Origin: Aurantiochytrium sp. KH105
Taxonomy: Eukaryota; Sar; Bigyra; Thraustochytrida; Thraustochytriidae
DNA length: 64,000 bases
Reading direction: 5' to 3'
Assembly (NCBI GenBank): GCA_003116975.1
Contig: BGKB01000023.1
Span: 124,001-188,000, forward strand
The notes under the pieces were generated by a model that saw nothing but the letters and a program-made list of their open reading frames with translations, had not been told where the DNA came from and ran no database searches. This document shows, piece after piece, positions 1 to 9,060 of the stretch. The stretch's first letter is position 1. Each line of letters starts with the position of its first letter. Position numbers and translations under genes: made by a program.

Positions 1-2
1 CC

Positions 3-101
3 TCTCCGCGTCCATCCACCTCTCGTCAAGCAAGAATCGAGTCCTTTTTCAGCCCGGCATCGGCCGCCAAGCGGCGCAAGCTTGGCACTGAAGATGACTA
101 A
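3..101 (+). CDS. C-terminal end of a FEN1-like flap endonuclease (partial, PIP-box tail)
   Basis: Only the last 32 codons lie in the window, ending in TAA; the 5' part is off the left edge. The translated tail contains QARIESFF, a match to the PCNA-interacting (PIP) box Q-x-x-I/L-x-x-F-F, followed by AAKRRKLG, a basic stretch like a nuclear localisation signal. A C-terminal PIP box followed by a Lys/Arg-rich tail is the usual ending of FEN1, which cuts 5' flaps during Okazaki fragment maturation on PCNA. Other PCNA clients can also carry a C-terminal PIP box, so the identity as FEN1 is inference from a short tail. The gene runs toward the convergent LC8 gene downstream. Confidence 0.45.
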   Translation, partial: SPRPSTSRQARIESFFSPASAAKRRKLGTEDD

Positions 102-442
102 GTAACCTTGAAGAAAAGATCAAGCCCCCAAAGACGACATTCAAGCGTTATTCTAAAGATATGAGCTGACGAGCTCGAGCTCCGTACACAAGTTAGAGTA
201 GAGAGTCAAATCTCTTCCCCAAAATGTATATTCTAAAAGGAGATCAACGTGAGCTTCATCTCTTCTTCTCTCCCTCTCTCTTCCCAATTCCGCCTCGCCT
301 CCTACCCCTCCTTTTTCTTCTTCTCGCAACGCAGTCTATAAAGATCATGATTGGCAAGAGTGTGTCTGAACAAACATTGAACAATCTCCAAAATCAAAAA
401 TATTCCCCATTGCCATTTACAACATCTCTTTTCTTTCTCCTT
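102..442. other. Convergent 3' intergenic region
   Basis: This is an AT-richer stretch between the ends of the FEN1-like gene (+) and the LC8 gene (-). It includes a pyrimidine-rich run (about 255-325). No coding signal or RNA gene is seen. It presumably carries both 3' UTRs and polyadenylation signals. Confidence 0.5.
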
Positions 443-751
443 TCACTGCGTCCGCAATGCAAGTACCGCGGCCTCGCCGACGTAAAAGAAAGCAAAGTGC
501 TTGGCGTCATGGACGCAGTGCACGCCAAAGTGACGCCCGACGACAACCTGCCAGCTTTTACCGTAGCAGTCGTCACAAAACTCCTTGATCTGCGCTGCAT
601 GCTCTTGTGTTGGCTCGGACCCTGGCGGGAGGTCCTGGAGCACTTCCTTGGCCTTCTCCACCGTGTTCTTCAGCTGGTCCATATCCATGTCGCACGGGAC
701 GCTTACCTTTGCGCCCCACATGTGCCTCCATGCCTTGGCTGCGTCCGTCAT
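443..751 (-). CDS. Dynein light chain, LC8 family
   Basis: This 102-residue protein is close to the family length of about 89, with a short N-terminal extension. The C-terminal half shows the LC8 fold signature: CDDCYGKSWQVVVGRHFG (matching the family W-x-C-I-V-G-R-N-F-G region) and then H-D-A-K-H-F-A-F-F-Y-V-G, the strand that forms the dimer and ligand groove. LC8 is a dimeric hub that binds dynein intermediate chain and many short linear motifs; it serves cytoplasmic and axonemal dynein. The start is the first in-frame ATG (749-751). The frame stays open upstream but only with non-ATG codons. Divergence from classic LC8 (for example VHCVHD in place of SYVTHE) suggests a paralogue, possibly axonemal. 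It is divergently paired with the ankyrin giant. Confidence 0.85.
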   Translation of the reverse strand: MTDAAKAWRHMWGAKVSVPCDMDMDQLKNTVEKAKEVLQDLPPGSEPTQEHAAQIKEFCDDCYGKSWQVVVGRHFGVHCVHDAKHFAFFYVGEAAVLALRTQ

Positions 752-1218
752 TCTTCGCGCGAGCGCAGCTGCTCTCGCGTCCGGGCCTTTCTTCGCTGCT
801 CGCTGCTCGCTGCTCGCTCCTGCACCTTTCGCGGCCCGCTGGGACTGACGGGCGGCGCGAGGTGCGATGCCGAATGGGGCTCTGCCGCGCGGCGCCAACG
901 GCCGCTCTCAATTGGGGACACAGCGCTTTGTCCTACTCGTAGCGTTCTTACTAGCAAAATGAATAGCACCCTGTCAACGGCTCTCTCAGGTTTGGATGGG
1001 TGGGCTCGAGTCTTTCGCACGTCATACTTTACTTACTATAGGCTTAGCAGCTCAATTTGTGCGTATGGCCATCGTCCCGCGCAAAAGTGGGCCTCTCGGC
1101 GGCGTGGTCCGGAGCGAGGCAGCCAAAGAGGGGCGGCCGCGCGAGTTCTTGCCCGCCCCCTTTGGCGAGGCCTCGCAGTTCGAGGCCCGGGCCTCGCAGA
1201 GTCTAAAACCCTCTCTCG
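752..1218. promoter_or_regulatory. Divergent promoter region between LC8 and the ankyrin giant
   Basis: The 467 bp lie between the two divergent start codons, are GC-rich and must hold both promoters and 5' UTRs. I see no convincing TATA box. Open frames across it lack domain similarity and arise from high GC. Confidence 0.5.
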
Positions 1219-4200
1219 ATGGCCTCGAGCGAGCCGGGCCTTGACCCTGGCGCCGCACGTGAGAGCCAAGATGTTGTGGCACCAGCCGTCCATGGCAGCG
1301 TGCGAGACCAGCGCCACTTCGAGCAGCTCGTGGCCCGGTACGACTTCGAGGAAGCGCTGTGGATGGTGGACGCCGGCCAGATTGACGCAAACCACATTTG
1401 CGCCGGCGGAGAAACCTTGCTCTCGAAAGCGTCTGGGGCCGGAGAGATGACTGTAGTGGCTGCGCTTCTTCAACACGGCGCCAAAGCAGATCATGCAAAC
1501 TCGAGCAATCGTTCTGGTCTCATGAAAGCTGCGGCCGGTGGCCACGCCAAAGTCGTCGATCTCTTGCTCAAAACGCATCAAGTCGACATTTTCCGCAAAG
1601 ACACATCCGGACGCTCCCCGCTTGATTGGGCTCGCATGGCTCGGCACAAGTCCTGCGCACATCTTCTCGAGGAAGAGATTAATCAGAGTCTCGTGGGGCA
1701 GCGGCGCCGACTAGCCGACGCAGCACGGAGGAAGAAACTCGAAGCCAATGTATTTGCCGAGAACAAACGACTCGCGGCAGAAATGCAGCACCTCATTCGG
1801 GAAAATGACCTCGAGGAAATCTACTCACTCGTAGTGGATTGCAAGCTGTCCAGGCACACCTTTGAACGCGCAATTGTTGAGCGTCACAAACTTGTAGACT
1901 GCAAAGACAACAATTTAAGCGAACGCGACCACCAAGAATCCAAAGACGCAAGTGGCGTGAGAGATGAAGTTTACTACATTGATGTGCAAATTGAAGGCGG
2001 CATGACGGCCTTACATCGCGCCGCTGCTGCCGACCGTCTCGAGCTCATCAGCCTTTTGATACATCACGGTGCCCAGGTAAATCTTGCCTCACTCGCTGCC
2101 GGGCACACGGCTCTCACATGGGCAGCAGCCTGCGGACAGTACGGGGCTGTTCAGAGTATTCTCGTGCAAGGTGCTGACTTGGAGCATCGGACAGTCAAGG
2201 ACCGCAAAAATGCTCTCATGTACGCAATTGCAAACGGACACAGCCGCGTGGCCATGCTCATCGTCGACCACGCCCTCAACCTTGCCATGCAGCAACGCGA
2301 TGATCTTCTTGCTGCCGTTGAAGTCTCCAAATTGGATACTGAAAGCGCCGAAAAGTACAAAGACTGGAGTAGCTTTTTTCTCGACCTTATTCGCGCAGCC
2401 GACGCTCAGGGCCGAGACGCCTCGGAATATGCACGTATGATGGGAGATACGGATGTCCAGGAAGTCCTGCAAGAGGCGGTAGACCGAGTCGATGCACGAA
2501 GAGAACGGCTTCAAACGGAAGCAAAAGCAAAGGCTCCCGTTGAGTGCAGACACGGCTGTGGTTTTGTCGATCGTGCTGATCGAATCAATCGTCATGAGCA
2601 GTGGGCTTGCAATATGCGGCTTGTGCAGTGTCAGCGAGAATGCGGAGCACAGGTTCCGGTCTCTGACATGGAATTACATCTTCAAGACCATTGCCCACGC
2701 CGCGTTGTGCTCTGCCGCTTCGTGTATCTTGGGTGCAAAGTGAGAATGCGTTTCGAAGATATTGCGGCGCACGAAACGCACAAGTGCGAGTTCCGTCCGC
2801 GCAAGTGCCGGCTAGGTTGTGGTGAAACCCTGCAGCATCGGCGGCTCGCAGAGCATGAAAATGCTGACTGTAGTCTAAGGGTCGTTCAATGCAACACCAC
2901 CTCAACTCATGAAGGCTGTGGCGCCTACATGGAATGGTCCAAGCTTGCTCCTCATCGTCTGCATGAATGCCCCAATCGGTATGTGACGTGTCGAGTTGGC
3001 TGCGGCCTTCGCCTGCGGTACGTGGAACGCAACTTGCACGAAGAAAATGTTTGCATTCAGCCTTGCGCACTCGGCTGCGGAACAATTCTCGGTCCCGCGG
3101 ACCGTCGCCAGGTTCACGAGCTACACTTTTGCGAGAGAAGAATTGTGCGTTGTCGTTACGCATGCGGAACGCCTGGCATCGAAGCCCGGTTCCTGGAAGC
3201 GCATGAAAAGGAACAATGCGTTCGAAGACCCACTTTGTGTCCTTTGGGCTGTGGTGAGACGATGGAAATTCAGCTCGTGGATGCACACATTCTTCACGAA
3301 TCGGGGACGTGTCCAAATCGTGTCCTGCCATGTCTACTCGACTACGTCGGACGACGCGTTCGCTACGGACATGGAGGAGAAATCGGTTATGTGCTTTCGT
3401 ACAACCCCGAGTCCGGCACGCACCGTGTACGGCCCAGTAGTGATGGCAAGGCCATTGTCGAGGCTCGCCTCGGCGATCCTTCGGGGCTCCTTCACGATGT
3501 GCAAGCCATGGACCTTGCATCGTGGACGTGTGGGACGATGCGAGCCTGTGAGCGAGAGCAACATCTGGCCACCTGCTGTCCCAAGCGCAAGCTCGAGTGT
3601 CCGAACCAGTGTGGGCAGATCATGCAGGAGGAACAGCTTGCAGGCCACCTGGCCGAGGGCTGTGTACGGCGCATCGTCGTCTGTCCGAATCCAGGCTGCG
3701 AGGCTGAGATGCTTCATTGTAATTTATGGGTTCATGTGAATAGCGAATGCCAGTTCCAAAAGGTCAAGTGTTCGTGTGGTGAGTGGATCGACAAGGTCGC
3801 GCTCCCGGTTCACGCTATCGCAGAATGCCAAGTGGCCAAGACGCGCTGTCTTCTCGGTTGCAGCGCGTACGAAGAGCGTGAGTCGATGCAGGACCACCTA
3901 GATCATCATTGCCCCAAGCGCGTGGTGCAATGTCGCTTTGGCTGCGGAATTGAGCGCATGTGGGCAGAAGAGCAACAGGCTCACGAAGAGCAAGAGTGCG
4001 CTTTGCGTTTGGTGGAGTGCGGGCAATGCGGTGAAAAGGATGCCTGTACCTTTCAAGAGTTGGCCGCACACAAGCAGGAAACGTGCAAAAGACGCCCCAT
4101 TCCTTGTGAGTGCGGTGAAAAGATCCCGCTCGATGAGTTGGAAAAGCACAAGACTTCTCTTTGTCCAAAACGACGACGCTGGTGTGCGCTTGGGTGCGGT

Positions 4201-7200
4201 GAAATGGTGCCCGAGGACGAGACGGAGGAGCACGAAGAGCTGCTGTGCAAGAACCGAGTCGAAGACTGTCGTCTTGGATGCGGAATTGACGTGCGGATGA
4301 GTCGCAGACCTGAGCATGAGGAAAAGGAGTGTCGTCGTCGACCCATGGCTTGCCCCAACCACTGCGGAGACATTGTACGTGCCGAAGCGCTCGATGACCA
4401 CTTGAAGATTTGTAGCCTCCGGAAAGTTCCATGCGGCGCCGAGAGCGCTGCCTGCACCCGATCCCTGCGCGCATGGATGACCAGCGAAGTCGATCGCGGC
4501 GCGGCACGATTGGTACTTTGTGAAGAACACCAAGAGACCTGCCTCAGTTTTGCGTGTGGTCGCGGGGAGCTCGAGCTTGTAGCGACCATACTCGCCAAAG
4601 TCGAAAATCTTCCGCATTCCTTGTCAAAGACACCCATGGACCGTGCCGAAGAGTTACGCTGCAAGCGCGCAAGGATGGCCGAAATCTGCAGCACCGAGAG
4701 CCGCGTGGGGCACTCTCCCGTCACGCGTGCGGCCATGCACGGGCATTTGCACATTTTGGAGCACCTTGCTGGACGCGGAGCAGACTTGGCACGCGAAACG
4801 TCTCGAGGAAGAACGCCACTCCTCGAGGCCATCATGTACGGTCACGTAGAGGTCGTTGAGTTTCTTCTCGAGGAGGCTGTTCCCGTCGACGAGAAGAATA
4901 AGAATGGGTTGATTCCGCTGGCGCTTGCGCAACGTTTGGGCAATAATGCTCTAGTGCAGATTATCCAAGCTACGAGCGAGTTTCGCAAGGGTGTTGCGGC
5001 CCTCTTCAAGAACATTATGCTGTGCAATCTCGAGGCGCTGGACGCCTTACTCGATCTTGGAGAACCTCACTTTCCTGACCAGCAGAGTATCCTGCGGCAT
5101 CGCTGTGATGAGCTTGCGAGCCGTATCAAAGTGCTCTCGTCAGAGAAGGTTGACCTCGAGGAGCAGCGCGATGGTGCCATGCCCGGTTTCACTCGGCGCC
5201 AGAGCCAGCTGTTGGCGCTACAAGAAGAATACACTGCTCTCGAAAAACACATTGAATCACTAGAGCGTGCGTGCGACGAAGTTGAAAATGACTTTCTGGG
5301 CCCTTTGCTCAAAGCTGCAACAAGAAGCCTGCAGTTCGTCCACAGTGAAGACGTTCGCGAGGTCGAGGCATACTCTGAGCCTACACATGAAATGCATCTG
5401 GTGATGCAGGCCGTTTGCATCCTCTTGGGCATCGAACCGAAACAGAAGCGAGACCTGATGAGGTCGAGCATCACAACGAGCAACTACTGGGACGTGGCTC
5501 GTCAACAGATCGTACGCGACGAAAACTTGAAGCGAAGATTGACGCTTCTCTTGGCGAACGGACGTGCGGATCCGTCTGCGGTGAAGCGCTGCGAAGGGGT
5601 GCTTGAGCAAATTGACGAAACGATCAAGCGTGAGCAAGGCTTCTCTTTCGATGAGCTTTGCGCCCAGGCCGCAAAGCCGTTCATCGAAAGCGACGGCAGT
5701 CTAGAGGAAAACGAGTCGTCTTCTGCCGGGGGCGGCGACGAAGGTAATCAGCGATTGCAACTCATTGACTCATTGAACATTTGGGCGCATGCCGTTGTGG
5801 CAAAACACACGCTTACTACAGGATCCCTTCTCCCGAAACGCCAGGAAGCCAGCTCACGCAGAGGCGAGCTAAACAGGCTCAAGCTTGTCGTGGACGAAGC
5901 GGAGCATCAGGCCCGATTCGCAGAAAGCAAGGTTCTCGCAGCAACTGTTCCTCTTGCTGACGTGGACAGTGAGCTAGCCACGCGGACGCAGGAACTCAGT
6001 GATATCCGTGCTCAACTCGACTGTGTGCGCCTGCTCTCGGCTCGAACCCAAGCTGGCCACACGGCCCTTTCTTGGGCAGCCATGTACGGCGATGTGCGCG
6101 TCATCGAGCTCTTGCTCGAACGCGGCGCGGCTGTCGACTACGAGGACGACCATCGCGCCATTGCCGCGACTCTCGTGCAAGCGACGGTAAGACATTATCT
6201 GAAGCGGAAACATCGGCCTGCATGGACCAGAGCGCTCGCGAGCCAATTTCGTAACGAGGACCTCGTATTCTTTTATCAGCTGCGGCGGCTTGCTGCCAGG
6301 CATCGGCGGTGGCGGCAGTCGAGCAGAACGCCGCTCTCGCACGCGTTGTACAATGGCCACGCACAGTGCGCCCGACTTTTGCTCTTGCGCGGGGCGCGTC
6401 TCGAGCGCGAAAGTCCTGTCTTTCCTGTGGGGCCCATCCCGTACCGGTTTCCCACACCATGGCCGCGCGTGAACGCGAGGATGCGGCGCGGAAACGCAGC
6501 TATTTTCGTTGTGGACGAGCTTTCCGAGGAGGAGCTCACGCGTCTGCGACTCTTGGGTCACGAGATGGAGTCTGTGCCCGAAGAACGGCAGGCCATCAAG
6601 TCATCGCACGACGTGGCGCAAGCTGGCGTCCGGTATCAGGACCGACTCGCGTGGAAACACGGCGTTGGATGGGATGAAATTGGTCCAAACCGTGAGGCGC
6701 TTCAATTCGTGCAAGAAGAGGCGAGAAAGCACGAGGAGCATCTCGCTCGGGTGCAGGAACACGAGCGCGAACGGAAGGAGAAGGCCGCCGAGGTAGACAA
6801 GGTTCGCAAGCTCAATGCAAGCATGGCTGATGCCGTCCTCAAGGAAGACTTTGAAAAGGTGGTGCGTCTCGTCGAATCTGGTGCTACAATTGACTTTGAG
6901 GTTCCCGGAGGCCACACGGCGCTTACCTATGCTGCGTGGCGAGGCACGGAGTCAACAAATAAGGACGACGAACGCGTCCTCGCGGTGGAAATGCTCTCGG
7001 ACCTTGCGCTGAACGCACCGAACGTAAATCGCGAGACTAGCCTTTTGCACACGGCTCTTTCGATGGCAAGCAAAGCAGGCCGCATCAATGTCATGGAAGC
7101 GCTTCTCAAGCGCGGAGCTATCCCCGACGCAGTCCTTGGGGACGGGAAGACGGCACTAATTCATGCTGCAGCGGCGGGAAAGTGGGAGGCATGCAGATTG

Positions 7201-8688
7201 CTCCTGGAGCATGGCGCAGATTTGGACCGCAAAGATGTGCATGGTAAAACTGCCATTGAGCACGCTCGTCGGTCGAACTTTGTCGAGGTGGTGCGGCAGC
7301 TTTCTCAAGTGCGCTATGGCAACCTGGGCAGGGCCGTGGCGCAGCGAGGCCAAGCGAACGAAGTCGTAATTTGCGGCTGGGGTTGCGGCGCAAAGCTTCG
7401 CGTATTGCCCAAGTCTTTCTTTTCGCGCACAATGACTCGCACTGAAATCGAGAATGAGGAGGATCCAGATTTTATCGGGTATCACGAGGCGCAACTTTGT
7501 CCGAAGCGACCGGCAGAATGTCCTTACAATTGCGGCATCACGGAAATGTGGGCTGAGGAGCGCCATAATCACGTAACATTGGAGTGTCCGAATCGACCAG
7601 CAGAATGTCCAAATGGTTGCGGTGCAACGGACGTGCAGGCTCACAATCTGCAGCGACACGTTGAGTTTCGCTGTGTGAAGCGGCGCATTCCGTGTCTTCG
7701 ATGCGACGAGATGGTTATCTTGGAAAAAATGCACCTGCACGACACGTCAGACTGTCCCATGCGTGCCCAAATTTGCGAGAATGGATGCGGGGCTGTTCTA
7801 CCTTGGAACAAGTACTCGGAGCATCGCCGCAAATTGTGTCCGGAGCGTCTCGTGCGCTGCCGCGTGCCAGGCTGCGGGAAGGAGCTGCTGGCGCGCCTTC
7901 GCGACACGCATGAAAAATTGAAATGCAGTTCGCGAATTGTGCCTTGCAGATGGCAATGCAAAGATGGAGCACGCTACCAAGATCGAGTTGCGCACGAGCT
8001 TGCACACTGTCCGCGTCGACCGGTGGACTGCCCAAATCATTGCAGAGATTTCGTTGAAGCCCAACACCTCGACAAGCATTTGCGTAGGGAGTGCGTGCGC
8101 CGATTCGTCAAATGCCAAGGCGGATGCATCCTCAAGGTCCCTTTTGCAGATATGGAACGCCATTTGGAAACGGAGTGCGCTGAGCGACTGGTTTGGTGCC
8201 CGAACTACGGGTGTCCGCTGTCCAAGACTTTCGAGGGCGGGACTCTAGCTGGGCCTGATACTCGCTTGCGCCATCGACAGCTTGCGTATCATCTCGAAGA
8301 GGAATGCCAACGAAGACTTGTGCGATGCGCCGAAGGTTGCGGCGAGGATGTTCCCCTTTCATCCCTTCCGGACCACAAGCGCTACTCCTGCACAAAGCGC
8401 AAGGTTACCTGCCGTGTGGGGTGCCCGAAGATGACGCCCTTTGACGAGCTCGAAACGCACGAAAAGTACGAATGTCGCAAGCGTATTGCGTGGTGCAGAC
8501 TTGGTTGCAACGCAACAATGCCTGCCGAGAAGCTCAATCGACATGAGCGGAGAGAGTGCCCCAAGCGCGTAGTCTTGTGCTCGCTAGGATGCGGCGAAGA
8601 GATTCGTGCTGAAGATCGCGAGCTCCACGAGCGTGAAGAGTGCATTCGGCGGACGATTGCATCGCCCGGCTTGCGCAATTTGCCTTGA
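1219..8688 (+). CDS. Giant ankyrin-repeat / TRAF-type zinc-finger repeat protein
   Basis: A single uninterrupted 2489-codon frame starts at the ATG of MASSEPGLDPG. Ankyrin repeats occupy about residues 35-160 and 265-435 (for example GMTALHRAAAADRLELISLL). A first array of about 19 Cys/His modules covers about 441-1080, with the recurring pattern H-E-x2-C-x2-R-x-V-x-C-x2-G-C-G spaced near 26 residues, typical of TRAF-type zinc fingers. Ankyrins return at 1106-1253, then a coiled coil at about 1291-1358. An ankyrin next to an IQ-like calmodulin motif (ATLVQATVRHYLKRKHR, about 1650) follows, then more ankyrins to about 2034. A second array of about 14 zinc modules runs from 2049 to the end. About residues 720-780 a non-zinc insert interrupts the first array. 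Family knowledge says both repeat types mediate protein binding; no enzyme domain is seen. Function is unknown, likely a scaffold or ubiquitin-pathway adaptor. Confidence 0.9.
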   Translation: MASSEPGLDPGAARESQDVVAPAVHGSVRDQRHFEQLVARYDFEEALWMVDAGQIDANHICAGGETLLSKASGAGEMTVVAALLQHGAKADHANSSNRSGLMKAAAGGHAKVVDLLLKTHQVDIFRKDTSGRSPLDWARMARHKSCAHLLEEEINQSLVGQRRRLADAARRKKLEANVFAENKRLAAEMQHLIRENDLEEIYSLVVDCKLSRHTFERAIVERHKLVDCKDNNLSERDHQESKDASGVRDEVYYIDVQIEGGMTALHRAAAADRLELISLLIHHGAQVNLASLAAGHTALTWAAACGQYGAVQSILVQGADLEHRTVKDRKNALMYAIANGHSRVAMLIVDHALNLAMQQRDDLLAAVEVSKLDTESAEKYKDWSSFFLDLIRAADAQGRDASEYARMMGDTDVQEVLQEAVDRVDARRERLQTEAKAKAPVECRHGCGFVDRADRINRHEQWACNMRLVQCQRECGAQVPVSDMELHLQDHCPRRVVLCRFVYLGCKVRMRFEDIAAHETHKCEFRPRKCRLGCGETLQHRRLAEHENADCSLRVVQCNTTSTHEGCGAYMEWSKLAPHRLHECPNRYVTCRVGCGLRLRYVERNLHEENVCIQPCALGCGTILGPADRRQVHELHFCERRIVRCRYACGTPGIEARFLEAHEKEQCVRRPTLCPLGCGETMEIQLVDAHILHESGTCPNRVLPCLLDYVGRRVRYGHGGEIGYVLSYNPESGTHRVRPSSDGKAIVEARLGDPSGLLHDVQAMDLASWTCGTMRACEREQHLATCCPKRKLECPNQCGQIMQEEQLAGHLAEGCVRRIVVCPNPGCEAEMLHCNLWVHVNSECQFQKVKCSCGEWIDKVALPVHAIAECQVAKTRCLLGCSAYEERESMQDHLDHHCPKRVVQCRFGCGIERMWAEEQQAHEEQECALRLVECGQCGEKDACTFQELAAHKQETCKRRPIPCECGEKIPLDELEKHKTSLCPKRRRWCALGCGEMVPEDETEEHEELLCKNRVEDCRLGCGIDVRMSRRPEHEEKECRRRPMACPNHCGDIVRAEALDDHLKICSLRKVPCGAESAACTRSLRAWMTSEVDRGAARLVLCEEHQETCLSFACGRGELELVATILAKVENLPHSLSKTPMDRAEELRCKRARMAEICSTESRVGHSPVTRAAMHGHLHILEHLAGRGADLARETSRGRTPLLEAIMYGHVEVVEFLLEEAVPVDEKNKNGLIPLALAQRLGNNALVQIIQATSEFRKGVAALFKNIMLCNLEALDALLDLGEPHFPDQQSILRHRCDELASRIKVLSSEKVDLEEQRDGAMPGFTRRQSQLLALQEEYTALEKHIESLERACDEVENDFLGPLLKAATRSLQFVHSEDVREVEAYSEPTHEMHLVMQAVCILLGIEPKQKRDLMRSSITTSNYWDVARQQIVRDENLKRRLTLLLANGRADPSAVKRCEGVLEQIDETIKREQGFSFDELCAQAAKPFIESDGSLEENESSSAGGGDEGNQRLQLIDSLNIWAHAVVAKHTLTTGSLLPKRQEASSRRGELNRLKLVVDEAEHQARFAESKVLAATVPLADVDSELATRTQELSDIRAQLDCVRLLSARTQAGHTALSWAAMYGDVRVIELLLERGAAVDYEDDHRAIAATLVQATVRHYLKRKHRPAWTRALASQFRNEDLVFFYQLRRLAARHRRWRQSSRTPLSHALYNGHAQCARLLLLRGARLERESPVFPVGPIPYRFPTPWPRVNARMRRGNAAIFVVDELSEEELTRLRLLGHEMESVPEERQAIKSSHDVAQAGVRYQDRLAWKHGVGWDEIGPNREALQFVQEEARKHEEHLARVQEHERERKEKAAEVDKVRKLNASMADAVLKEDFEKVVRLVESGATIDFEVPGGHTALTYAAWRGTESTNKDDERVLAVEMLSDLALNAPNVNRETSLLHTALSMASKAGRINVMEALLKRGAIPDAVLGDGKTALIHAAAAGKWEACRLLLEHGADLDRKDVHGKTAIEHARRSNFVEVVRQLSQVRYGNLGRAVAQRGQANEVVICGWGCGAKLRVLPKSFFSRTMTRTEIENEEDPDFIGYHEAQLCPKRPAECPYNCGITEMWAEERHNHVTLECPNRPAECPNGCGATDVQAHNLQRHVEFRCVKRRIPCLRCDEMVILEKMHLHDTSDCPMRAQICENGCGAVLPWNKYSEHRRKLCPERLVRCRVPGCGKELLARLRDTHEKLKCSSRIVPCRWQCKDGARYQDRVAHELAHCPRRPVDCPNHCRDFVEAQHLDKHLRRECVRRFVKCQGGCILKVPFADMERHLETECAERLVWCPNYGCPLSKTFEGGTLAGPDTRLRHRQLAYHLEEECQRRLVRCAEGCGEDVPLSSLPDHKRYSCTKRKVTCRVGCPKMTPFDELETHEKYECRKRIAWCRLGCNATMPAEKLNRHERRECPKRVVLCSLGCGEEIRAEDRELHEREECIRRTIASPGLRNLP

Positions 8689-9060
8689 GACGATTCCTCT
8701 TGTAATTTGCATTGTATTGAGCAACGTAACTATACAAATGGGTAAACTCTGCACAAGTACCAAGGTTGGTGTGCTCGGGAGCTGAAAGAATTCGTGATCG
8801 TGAAGGTCACCAAACACTGGCAGGGAGGTGAAGCAAATCTAAACCATTCCCCACGCTTTGTTTGTTATGCGGAGCTTTGAAGATTGCTCGCTACTTGGTA
8901 TACTCCAGCAGCTATGACAGAACTTCCTTTCAGCAGTAGGCCCACGCGAAGCAGCATTTTATGAATGCCCTCTTTAAAAAAAAAAATGAGGTGGGTTCAC
9001 CTCGGTTGAGTTTTTGAGGTGGGTTTTTGTCTCAGAAAGCGGCAGAAAACCAAAGCCAGA
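8689..9060. other. Intergenic region between the ankyrin giant and lpxA
   Basis: This is the 3' UTR of the upstream gene plus the lpxA promoter. A run of A (8975-8986) is followed by an inverted repeat GAGGTG-N4-CACCTC (8988-9003), and GAGGTGGG is repeated at 9016. No coding signal is seen. Confidence 0.4.

Noticed and set aside
224..1450. 408-codon plus-strand frame across the LC8 gene and the ankyrin start
   Set aside because: Arg/Ser/Cys-rich, no domain, overlaps two well-supported genes.
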